Part shown: positions 53,254 through 60,623 of the stretch, piece by piece
Layout: each line of letters opens with the position of its first letter
Position numbering within the stretch: the stretch's first letter is position 1
Source: Sphingobacterium zeae
Lineage (GTDB): Bacteria; Bacteroidota; Bacteroidia; Sphingobacteriales; Sphingobacteriaceae
Assembly (NCBI RefSeq): GCF_030818895.1
Contig: NZ_JAUTBA010000001.1
Location: 3,906,001 to 3,970,000, forward strand
DNA: 64,000 nucleotides
Direction of reading: 5' to 3'
Translations under genes and position numbers: made by a program
Notes under the pieces: model-generated
Told to the model about the DNA's origin: nothing
Database searches by the model: none
The model's input: the letters and a program-made list of their open reading frames with translations, nothing else

Positions 53254-54751
53254 ATACTCTATTTGTTTCCGTTTTTAATCTATTTCTTATTTCCTCAAAG
53301 CTAGACGTGTGAATAAATTCACCATTTAAATAGAAGTCTTGCAGCAAGTTTCTATTTTCTAATTCAGCTACAGTTTGTGGATTCAGGTCGTCTATTAAAC
53401 GATATTCATCATTTTCGAACACGACAGCCACCATACCTTTTTGCGATTTTTTAAAGTTTCCAGTATCTGTAGCGGGGCGCTTCTGGATTGCTTTAAATTC
53501 TCCATTGACAATTTCGGCAGTTCCTTTTAACGCAAAACCTAAGGTATCGCGTGTGACATATTGATAGGTGTAAGAGCCTATTCCCAATATGGCATTAGTG
53601 GAAGCAAACCCCTTATCAAACAGACCTTGACAGATTTTATTGGCCCTATCCACCGTAATGGAATCGCCATACACCACGCCAATATGGGGATCCAGCTCCT
53701 TAAATCCCTTGCTGTTGGTCGTGCCGCCAAAAAGCTCGTATAGACGTTCGACAATACCTTTCCGAACAGTACCGCGATCAGATTCTGCATCACCACAGAT
53801 AATTTTTACCGGATCGCCACTATCGGGACGAATGACGACTTTACCTTCTCTTGCCATAATAAGATCTTTCAACTGCGGCAATACATGATCGACTACACGC
53901 CAGAGGTCATAGGTGTCCGATACAATGGAGATATTTCCACTGGGGTATACCTTGGTGATCAGATGCCGGAAGGCTTCCACTTCATTCGCGCCATAAGAAC
54001 ACATTACGCTGTGCTCCGTTGATGGGGTATACATCATCACATCACTTTTTGCATGGTAGTAGGATTTCAGATACTCCCTCACAGAGAGTGTTGCCGAAAC
54101 ACCAAAGCTTAACAGATGCCCACCTGCTGTACGATAAGCTGTTTCGGGAGAACCCATGCCACGCATGGAAAAATCTCCGGCTTGCGTGAAAACTTTATTG
54201 ACGTCGCCCGTTTTCTCCGCAAAGCCCATTAATACTCTTTTATATTGATCCGCTATGGTCGCCGCAGTCATCGGTGACCAGATATAAGCAGATAGCTGTG
54301 TCTCCAGATATCCTGGCAACCAGAAAAAATCCGGATGCGTATTTTCAATCGTAAACATCGGCACACCGATAGGCACTAGACTGCCCTCGGGCAACGCATT
54401 TACCTTGATTGGAAGATACCCCAGCCGATGTAAGTAGCGAATATGTTTCGAATCATGCGTCGCCGCAAACTTCGCGTTTGTATTTTCAAAAACAGTTGCA
54501 ATTGCCTCTTCGTAAGCCGCCACGACCTCTTCTTCCGGTTGAGCAAAAAAGTTTGCATCAAATGAATTGGTGATTTCGGCCAAGGCTCCCTGTAATCCAA
54601 AAAATACAACATGACTAATACCTTCTATGCGAGACATGCGTGGCGTCCAAGTCTCATAAACCCATTCCGTATGTGTTGGATATTGATCCTTATGACACAA
54701 TTTATAACCATCTGTCCAAAGTATTGGATTCTTGCTCATTGATTTAAACAT
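53243..54751 (-). CDS. nadV: Nicotinamide phosphoribosyltransferase family protein, divergent
   Basis: A 502-residue NAMPT-family protein; classical members make NMN from nicotinamide and PRPP. TDGYKLCH (13-20), GDFSMRGMGSPET (192-204), the phospho-accepting His247 in STEHSVM, IRPDSGDP (307-314) and VYGDSITVDRAN are conserved. But the segment that in human NAMPT carries the nicotinamide-contacting Asp219 (HLVNFKGTDT) reads HLLSFGVSAT here, with no Asp. With the PRPP-synthetase-like gene just upstream, it could use another donor, as in phage Namat. The start may be 54739 (MSKNPI), which avoids overlap with the upstream gene. Confidence 0.85.
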   Translation of the reverse strand: MFKSMSKNPILWTDGYKLCHKDQYPTHTEWVYETWTPRMSRIEGISHVVFFGLQGALAEITNSFDANFFAQPEEEVVAAYEEAIATVFENTNAKFAATHDSKHIRYLHRLGYLPIKVNALPEGSLVPIGVPMFTIENTHPDFFWLPGYLETQLSAYIWSPMTAATIADQYKRVLMGFAEKTGDVNKVFTQAGDFSMRGMGSPETAYRTAGGHLLSFGVSATLSVREYLKSYYHAKSDVMMYTPSTEHSVMCSYGANEVEAFRHLITKVYPSGNISIVSDTYDLWRVVDHVLPQLKDLIMAREGKVVIRPDSGDPVKIICGDAESDRGTVRKGIVERLYELFGGTTNSKGFKELDPHIGVVYGDSITVDRANKICQGLFDKGFASTNAILGIGSYTYQYVTRDTLGFALKGTAEIVNGEFKAIQKRPATDTGNFKKSQKGMVAVVFENDEYRLIDDLNPQTVAELENRNLLQDFYLNGEFIHTSSFEEIRNRLKTETNRVYGK

Positions 54752-55556
54752 AACTTTCAGTCGTTAAGTTGATATAATTTATTTTTGGGTGCTCGGTATC
54801 CATCATGGAATTGGTGGTAAAGACATTGGTTATTGGTGAATCATCATCCAACAGGGTCCCTTTAAAAATTCGGGCTTCACAATGTGTGACCAAAAGATAA
54901 ACTGCACTGGCTCCCATTTCTTTCAATATTTTCCCGGCCCAAAGAAATGTGCCACCTGCAGAACAGAGGTCATCGACAATAATACATTTTGCGCCGAGCG
55001 GAATATCTCCAGCCTTAAGTTCCATCCCTTCGATCCGGCCTGTTTGTGGATTTCGCTTTTTCTCAAAAACACAGCTATTTTCATAGCCGCTGTTGATGTA
55101 ACGTGCCGCCGCTCCTTTATCCGGGAAAACAATCCGATCATTGTCCGAAAAATCAAGCTTTTCCATCAACTGTGGCAACCAGTCCAATGCCGGATAAACC
55201 CCAGCACTGTTCACTAAAAGTTCTAGGGTAACGTGGGAATGCGGTTCGACCACAAACACCTGATCAAATTGCAAACTGTTGATAAACTCCGCCACATAGT
55301 TCAATGTGAATAAATCACCTTCTATTTTGCGATCCATACGGCTATAGGGCATATAACGGATCAATAACCGACAAGTTTCAGCTTCGGTTTCATCCAACCG
55401 CTTCTTGACAAAAAGCAAGCGGATTAAGTCTCCATCTTCTTGATATGTAAATTCGACAAGGTTGTCTTTTAAGATCAACTGATCAAAATCTTTCACTTTT
55501 GTTTCCCCGTTTGGAAATTGTTCTGTGACTACCTGTTGCTTATTTAATACGATCAT
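54744..55556 (-). CDS. Ribose-phosphate pyrophosphokinase-like protein (PRPP synthetase or ADP-ribose pyrophosphate synthetase)
   Basis: A 270-residue member of the PRPP-synthetase family, shorter than the 310 residues of housekeeping Prs. Conserved elements are FPNGETKV (14-21), PYSRMDRK (70-77), His106 in VEPHSH where Prs has VDLHA, the flexible-loop EKKR (165-168) and the ribose-phosphate motif VDDLCSAGGT (194-203). It pyrophosphorylates a ribose 5-phosphate end: either ribose-5-phosphate to PRPP, or ADP-ribose as in phage Adps. Being the first gene of the NAD operon it feeds the next enzyme directly. Confidence 0.83.
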   Translation of the reverse strand: MIVLNKQQVVTEQFPNGETKVKDFDQLILKDNLVEFTYQEDGDLIRLLFVKKRLDETEAETCRLLIRYMPYSRMDRKIEGDLFTLNYVAEFINSLQFDQVFVVEPHSHVTLELLVNSAGVYPALDWLPQLMEKLDFSDNDRIVFPDKGAAARYINSGYENSCVFEKKRNPQTGRIEGMELKAGDIPLGAKCIIVDDLCSAGGTFLWAGKILKEMGASAVYLLVTHCEARIFKGTLLDDDSPITNVFTTNSMMDTEHPKINYINLTTESYV

Positions 55557-55580
55557 AGCTTTTAATTTTACTTTGTACTA

Positions 55581-55599
55581 TTGAGTATTTTTTACTCAA
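55581..55599. promoter_or_regulatory. Operator 1 of the NAD operon (probable NrtR box)
   Basis: TTGAGTA-TTTTT-TACTCAA is a perfect palindrome with 7-bp arms. It directly follows the -7 element on the minus strand and so covers the transcription start, where bound repressor would block initiation. Confidence 0.75.
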
Positions 55600-55630
55600 C
55601 AAATATGAGGATTAAATTTAAGCGCGCAAA
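55600..55630 (-). promoter_or_regulatory. Promoter of the NAD operon
   Basis: Minus-strand TTTG (55627-55630), 19 bases, then CATATTTG (55600-55607), one mismatch from TAnnTTTG. It sits exactly between the two operators and 44 bases upstream of the first ATG. Confidence 0.7.
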
Positions 55631-55635
55631 ATATA

Positions 55636-55654
55636 TTGAGTACTTTTTACTCAT
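55636..55654. promoter_or_regulatory. Operator 2 of the NAD operon (probable NrtR box)
   Basis: TTGAGTA-CTTTT-TACTCAT repeats the first operator with one arm mismatch. It begins 5 bases upstream of the -33 element. The two centres are 55 bp apart, about five helical turns, so both lie on one face of the DNA. Confidence 0.75.
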
Positions 55655-56245
55655 AAAATCACAAAAACACCATAAAATACTATCAATCAATCAAATAATT
55701 TAGAGAAAGTTAGTTTACTTAAAATTCATCCCCCATTTCTAACTATTGGTCCTAAAGCTGATCTCCTGATTCACCTATATTAAACCAAGCATACCTATAC
55801 CAAGTCGCATCTCATAACAATTTTTAGTCACTATTTAGACAGTGATCATTCATTAATTATACAGTCCACACTGAGTCATCACTGAACGAGCACTGAACAA
55901 TCACTGAACAAGCACTGAACAAACAATGTTAAAAGGTAGAATTTGATAGCTCGCTCATCCCCGTTTGGCTACACGGTATCCCGCTCTCCGTTTGATTGAC
56001 GGGCAGAAAGAAAAATACGTGCGACAAGACAGAAAAATGCGATGGAAATATGGACTGCACAGGTCCTATAGGAGATGCTCAGGTGATAAAAAACTGCTGA
56101 GCGACAGCCTCCATAAAAATTAGCTGATTATAGGGATTGAAATTTTGCGATAAAACAAGATCTTTGTCTATACCAAAGTCAAAAAATTCTTTGTCAGCAA
56201 ATTTGTGAGCCGGCGGGGGACTTTAGATTACTTTAAGCATAAAGC
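55655..56245. other. 590-base intergenic region with repeat array and no gene
   Basis: Outside the operators and the repeat array I find no protein-coding frame. The stretch 55930-56130 is somewhat GC-richer and carries no recognisable RNA. A CAAATTTG near 56195, one mismatch from the -7 consensus, is the best candidate promoter for the rightward three-gene set. Confidence 0.4.
55869..55923. repeat. 11-bp tandem repeat array B
   Basis: Five consecutive 11-bp units: CACTGAGTCAT, CACTGAACGAG, CACTGAACAAT, CACTGAACAAG and CACTGAACAAA, then a degenerate CAATG. The core CACTGA is invariant and the second unit is identical to one in the array at 17406-17416. It is intergenic, 215 bases upstream of the NAD promoter. 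Confidence 0.88.
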
Positions 56246-56737
56246 ATGGAAATAGCCAATCTTATCAAACAGGATATTGAGTCAATCTTACAGATTGAAT
56301 CTCAAGACATCAAACAGTTGGTCGAGGACTATCGCGAAGACTTAATGGATTCGGAAACCTATGACGCCATTGATGCGTACAATATGCTCTATTCGAATAT
56401 TTATGAAATGTCCGAGGAAGAATACCTCGATGCTTTTCGCACGTTGGGAGAGGCCTATCCGAACTTTGGCAAGGCCGATGAAAATGACGTCCAAAAATCA
56501 ATCGCTGAATTGGAACGATTAAAACATGCCTTTAATGAACTACAACTCCATACTACAGAAGGCAAACAGCTGCTCGCACTACAATTAGCCGTTTTGGAAC
56601 TAGATATTCAGGTCTATCGAAAGCTTACCTTGTCGCCGACTACAATGGAGATACAAGCTGAAATCAATTTATTGGAATCCGAATCGTTTGGGTTAACCAA
56701 TCAGATCAATCAGTTTTTAGAGCTATACCACGATTAG
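56246..56737 (+). CDS. Acidic helical hypothetical protein
   Basis: A 163-residue, strongly acidic, almost entirely helical protein with heptad-like leucine spacing in its C-terminal half (about 85-160). No signal peptide and no family I recognise. It starts a three-gene set (2-base and 15-base gaps), so it probably acts with the two exported proteins that follow, yet remains cytoplasmic itself. Confidence 0.65.
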   Translation: MEIANLIKQDIESILQIESQDIKQLVEDYREDLMDSETYDAIDAYNMLYSNIYEMSEEEYLDAFRTLGEAYPNFGKADENDVQKSIAELERLKHAFNELQLHTTEGKQLLALQLAVLELDIQVYRKLTLSPTTMEIQAEINLLESESFGLTNQINQFLELYHD

Positions 56738-56739
56738 TC

Positions 56740-57696
56740 ATGCGATCATTTTATACCATGAATCGCTTAGGGTTAAAAATAGGTCTTTGCATGCTTTGCT
56801 TACTAGTCGGTCTGGCAACATCGTTATTTGCCTACCAAAACAAGATCGTTTTTCAGTCACAGCAGCAGCCGGGGAGCAGAATACCCTTTTACATCACAGA
56901 GCAAGGAACACTTTGTTATAATTTGCATGCAGACAAGTTGGGCGTATACGCCATACAGATCAATCTCAACAGGCTCTTTCCCACCGCAACGACAGCGCAT
57001 CTTCGTTCAAAACATTATGAATTATCAGACAGTACAATAACAATAATCAACTATGCTGAACCAGCTATCTCTATCAACTATAGGATTGCTAACAACACCT
57101 TTGTAATAGCCAAATCCTCCAATTGGCTCGCGGACTATCAACCCGAATTTCAATTTATCGCTTTGAACAGCCTCAGACACATGGAGAATTTATTCGACAC
57201 GAACGATCTGAGCGGCCTCATGCAACTGGAGGTAGCCAAGCTCCCTTTTGAAAATATACTTTTATTTTTTAGTCAGCTGCATGGATTTTCCACAGTAGAG
57301 GAATTTAGCAGCAATGCCATTCATCGGATTTTAGAAAAGGGACAGTACGCTATCGCCAAACAGTTTCACCATTTATTTCTAGCTAAAAACAGACAATTCA
57401 ATGATTTCGAAATCCTGAAGATAGCAATAGAAAAAAACGACATGGATTTTATCCGTAAAACTTGTTTAAATAGCCTGAACCGACTGGGTATTGATGAAAT
57501 TAAAGCTGATTATAGCTTTACACAATGCACATTACTTGGAAAAGCTATCTTAATAAAAAACAAAATAATCGTAGATTATCTTTTGCAGAACGGTGCAAAC
57601 ACGGAGAAAGTATACCAATATGAATCCGACGTATTATCTGCTTTTCAACTTGCCGAAAGGACCAAGTCAAAGAAAATCATGAAACTATTTCAATAA
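56740..57696 (+). CDS. Exported ankyrin-repeat-like hypothetical protein
   Basis: A 318-residue protein with an N-terminal hydrophobic segment (IGLCMLCLLVGLATSLFAY, about 12-30) acting as signal peptide or anchor. The middle part is unassigned. The C-terminal 100 residues resemble ankyrin repeats: LKIAIEKNDMDFIRKTCLN and LGKAILIKNKIIVDYLLQNG are two units. An in-frame ATG at 56758 (MNRLGL) may be the true start, as it gives the better signal sequence. Confidence 0.65.
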   Translation: MRSFYTMNRLGLKIGLCMLCLLVGLATSLFAYQNKIVFQSQQQPGSRIPFYITEQGTLCYNLHADKLGVYAIQINLNRLFPTATTAHLRSKHYELSDSTITIINYAEPAISINYRIANNTFVIAKSSNWLADYQPEFQFIALNSLRHMENLFDTNDLSGLMQLEVAKLPFENILLFFSQLHGFSTVEEFSSNAIHRILEKGQYAIAKQFHHLFLAKNRQFNDFEILKIAIEKNDMDFIRKTCLNSLNRLGIDEIKADYSFTQCTLLGKAILIKNKIIVDYLLQNGANTEKVYQYESDVLSAFQLAERTKSKKIMKLFQ

Positions 57697-57711
57697 GTCA
57701 TCAATAAAACA

Positions 57712-58389
57712 ATGAAAAAGACATTTATATACCTGCTATCGCTGATTAGCTTGATGTTAGTCACACTGATCTTTGCTGAGCCAATACATGCTCAACCAAA
57801 AAAAGTGGCCCCCAAACACGCAAAAGATAATGCGAAATTGCCCCCACTCAAAGATGGTGATATGATCTTTCAGTCTTCCATTTCACTGCAATGTAAAGCG
57901 ATCCAATTAGCGACGCGTTCTCCGTATTCCCATTGTGGGATTATTTTTTATGAGAACGGTAATCCTTATGTACTGGAAGCCGTACAGCCCGTAACTGTAA
58001 CTAAGTTAGAACACTGGATTGCGCGAGGGGAAAAGCAGCATTACGCGGTCAAGCGCCTCAAAAATGCAGATCAGGTACTGACCAATTCGACGCTGGCCAA
58101 AATGAAATCAATCGGCAAAAATTTTCTCGGAAAAAATTACGATGCTACATTCGAATGGTCGGACGATAAAATATATTGTTCGGAATTGATCTGGAAAATA
58201 TACCAACGTGGAGCAGGCATCGAAGTTGGGAAGCTGGAAAAGCTGAAAGATTTTGACCTAAGCAGCCCCGAAGTAAAAACCAAATTGAAAGAGCGTTACG
58301 GCAACAGCGTCCCGCTGAATGAAACGGTCATATCACCAGCTTCGATTTTTAATAGTGCGTTATTGATCACGATTGCGAATACGTATTAA
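57712..58389 (+). CDS. YiiX/YebB-like permuted NlpC/P60 (papain-fold) protein
   Basis: A secreted cysteine-hydrolase-like protein of 225 residues: signal peptide to about 28 (ending IHAQ), then GDMIFQSSISLQCKAIQLAT, the catalytic His in SPYSHCGIIF near 75, and the Cys in KIYCSELIWKIYQRG near 160. The order His before Cys marks the circularly permuted YiiX/LRAT-like group, which may cleave peptide or acyl bonds in the envelope. It is the last gene of the three-gene set. Confidence 0.82.
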   Translation: MKKTFIYLLSLISLMLVTLIFAEPIHAQPKKVAPKHAKDNAKLPPLKDGDMIFQSSISLQCKAIQLATRSPYSHCGIIFYENGNPYVLEAVQPVTVTKLEHWIARGEKQHYAVKRLKNADQVLTNSTLAKMKSIGKNFLGKNYDATFEWSDDKIYCSELIWKIYQRGAGIEVGKLEKLKDFDLSSPEVKTKLKERYGNSVPLNETVISPASIFNSALLITIANTY

Positions 58390-58407
58390 GCATACCTACA
58401 CAGTTTT

Positions 58408-59388
58408 TTATTTTTGAAGCAGAACCGTCTTGCCGCCGTTTAATTTACTTTCTTCGGCGGCGTCTATAAAAGCGCATATTGCGAGGGTTTCCTTTTCGTC
58501 AACCGGACTTACACCCGTTTCGAAAAATGGAAGGATCTTATCCAACAAGGGACCGTATCCCATAAATTGCCCCAAATGGACAATCTGATCTTTCAAAAAA
58601 ACCGTTCCACCAAAATCATCCTTCCCCTCACGAATGCCCCGAAGTGAGGCAATTCTTCCATCCGCCCAGTTCCCAACATAAAACGAGGTACCCTGTTCCT
58701 GAACAGTCTTTACCGAAAGACACCCCGATCCCATCAACGCAAATAACATTTCAACGCCATGAATGCCGTACCAATATAAATCCTTATGTGAAGGTTCCGT
58801 TACTGCCGGACAATAGACATCTGCTCCGATAACCTTAGTCCTATCCAATTCCTGAAGACCGGTAATATAACGCAAGGAGCTTGACGAAAAAATAGGGCAA
58901 CCATACTTTCTTGCAGCTTCAAAAATTTTGAAAGCGTCCGCATAGGAATTCGCTATTGGTTTGTCAATAAATAAAGGTTTCTTTGCTTTAATCACTTGAA
59001 GTGCCTGTTCCAAATGGAGATTTCCATCATTTGTCTCCAAAAGTACATAATCTACTTTCTTCAATAGTTCGGCAATACTTGATACGATCGAAACCCCGAG
59101 CTGTTGCACTTCCGCTGTAATTTTCGGAATACGCTCGATACTTAAAGGGATCGTTTTGCTTCCATAGGGGTAAGCCGCAGTAACCCTGAATTTTCCATAG
59201 GGATGATTGCTGGCAGCCGTATTAATCGCTCTTGTAAAAGCAGCAGCGTGCGTAATATCCAGTCCAATGATCCCTATTTTTTTCACCTTCTCTTGCCTCG
59301 AGGACAGCTTGTTATTCGCATTAACGGCATAGGATAGTCCAAATGCAAAAGAGGACATCAAGAATTTCTTTCTATTCATTTGATTCAT
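58408..59388 (-). CDS. Gfo/Idh/MocA family oxidoreductase
   Basis: A 326-residue NAD(P)-dependent oxidoreductase family member with the N-terminal sequence MNRKKFLMSSFAFGLSYAVNA, which resembles a signal peptide but lacks the twin arginine of Tat substrates. The Rossmann part starts KIGIIGLDITHAAAFTRAI, with GLD-type glycine loop GxxGxD rather than GxGxxG, and KPLFIDKPIANSYADA near 135 provides the catalytic-type EKP-like lysine. It overlaps the amidohydrolase gene by 17 bases and is the last gene of the catabolic operon. The usual role is oxidation of sugars or cyclitols; substrate unknown. Confidence 0.8.
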   Translation of the reverse strand: MNQMNRKKFLMSSFAFGLSYAVNANNKLSSRQEKVKKIGIIGLDITHAAAFTRAINTAASNHPYGKFRVTAAYPYGSKTIPLSIERIPKITAEVQQLGVSIVSSIAELLKKVDYVLLETNDGNLHLEQALQVIKAKKPLFIDKPIANSYADAFKIFEAARKYGCPIFSSSSLRYITGLQELDRTKVIGADVYCPAVTEPSHKDLYWYGIHGVEMLFALMGSGCLSVKTVQEQGTSFYVGNWADGRIASLRGIREGKDDFGGTVFLKDQIVHLGQFMGYGPLLDKILPFFETGVSPVDEKETLAICAFIDAAEESKLNGGKTVLLQK

Positions 59389-60583
59389 TCAAAAGAGAAA
59401 TAGCTGCATTGACCAAAACAGCCATGGATGTTTCGAAAGCCTTTTCATCCAGATTGAACTGTGGATTATGAAGGCCATATTGCGTGGTGGAATCGTCGTT
59501 ATTTGTCCCAATCAACATGAACAACGCCGGATAACGATAAGAATAATAAGCAAAATCCTCGGCCGCCATCCAGATTTCGAGATCTTGTGGCACACTATTC
59601 CCCATCGTTTCCGCAATAATTGTTTTGACTTTTTGCGTTAATGCGGGATCGTTATAAAGTGCGGGGTAACCATGCCGTACTTCAACTTCCACCTTTGCAC
59701 CCAGCGATACGGGAAGCGTTGCCGCTATTTCAGCAACCATTTCCAGCGCCTCCTTGCGCCATACCTCATCCATGGTACGAAATGTTCCGGCTAATTTGAC
59801 TTCCTCGGGAATAACATTGGCAGCACCATCCCCAATGAAACGACCAAAGGTCAATACAGACGGCACATCGGGGTTGGCTTTCCGGCTGACAACTTGCTGT
59901 AAGGTGGTGAGTAACTGCGCGCCGATCATAATGGGATCAACAGCCCGATGTGGCTCTGCAGCGTGGCCACCACGTCCCTTAATGGTGAAATAGAACTCGT
60001 CGCTCGAGGCCATAAATCGTCCCGAACGTAAACCGACTTTTCCTACAGAAACACGGGGACTTACATGTAACCCCAGCACAGCTTTAATCGTTCCACCAAA
60101 AGATTCCAGCATACCGGATTCCAAAACCTGAATCGCTCCGCCCGGAATCTTTTCCTCAGCAGGCTGAAATAGTAGTATAATTTTACCAGAAAACTCCGTT
60201 TTATAATCATTTAATATGGACGCCGCCCCCAAGAGATTAGCCGTATGAAAATCATGGCCACAAGCATGCATGACACCGCTATTCCTCGATTTATAGTCCA
60301 CATCATTTTGCTCATGTATCGGCAAAGCATCAATATCAGCCCGTAATACCACAATATCATCGCTCGCCGATTTTTGTCCGGTCAGTACAGCCACAACACC
60401 TGTCTGAGCGACAAGCTCGAATGGTATACCCAGTTCGCGAAGTTGTTGCTGAATATAGGCACTTGTCTCGTATTCTTGAAAAGACAATTCAGGATGCTGA
60501 TGGATATGTCGGCGCATTGCAACGATTTTTGGAAAAACAGTCGCTATCTTGGCATTTAATTCTTTCAATATTGGGTCGATCAT
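59372..60583 (-). CDS. M20 family amidohydrolase (N-acyl-amino-acid type)
   Basis: A cytoplasmic metal-dependent amidohydrolase of 403 residues similar to hippurate and N-acetyl-amino-acid hydrolases. VLRADIDALPIHEQND near 78 (metal Asp), MHACGHDFHTANLLG near 105 (metal Cys/His) and PAEEKIPGGA near 140 (catalytic Glu) are conserved. The small dimerisation domain spans about 190-300. It fits a pathway releasing an acyl group from an amine imported by the upstream symporter. Confidence 0.9.
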   Translation of the reverse strand: MIDPILKELNAKIATVFPKIVAMRRHIHQHPELSFQEYETSAYIQQQLRELGIPFELVAQTGVVAVLTGQKSASDDIVVLRADIDALPIHEQNDVDYKSRNSGVMHACGHDFHTANLLGAASILNDYKTEFSGKIILLFQPAEEKIPGGAIQVLESGMLESFGGTIKAVLGLHVSPRVSVGKVGLRSGRFMASSDEFYFTIKGRGGHAAEPHRAVDPIMIGAQLLTTLQQVVSRKANPDVPSVLTFGRFIGDGAANVIPEEVKLAGTFRTMDEVWRKEALEMVAEIAATLPVSLGAKVEVEVRHGYPALYNDPALTQKVKTIIAETMGNSVPQDLEIWMAAEDFAYYSYRYPALFMLIGTNNDDSTTQYGLHNPQFNLDEKAFETSMAVLVNAAISLLNESNE

Positions 60584-60623
60584 CTGGATAAGTTTTAAGA
60601 GTATAACAGGTCAACAAGTTAAG

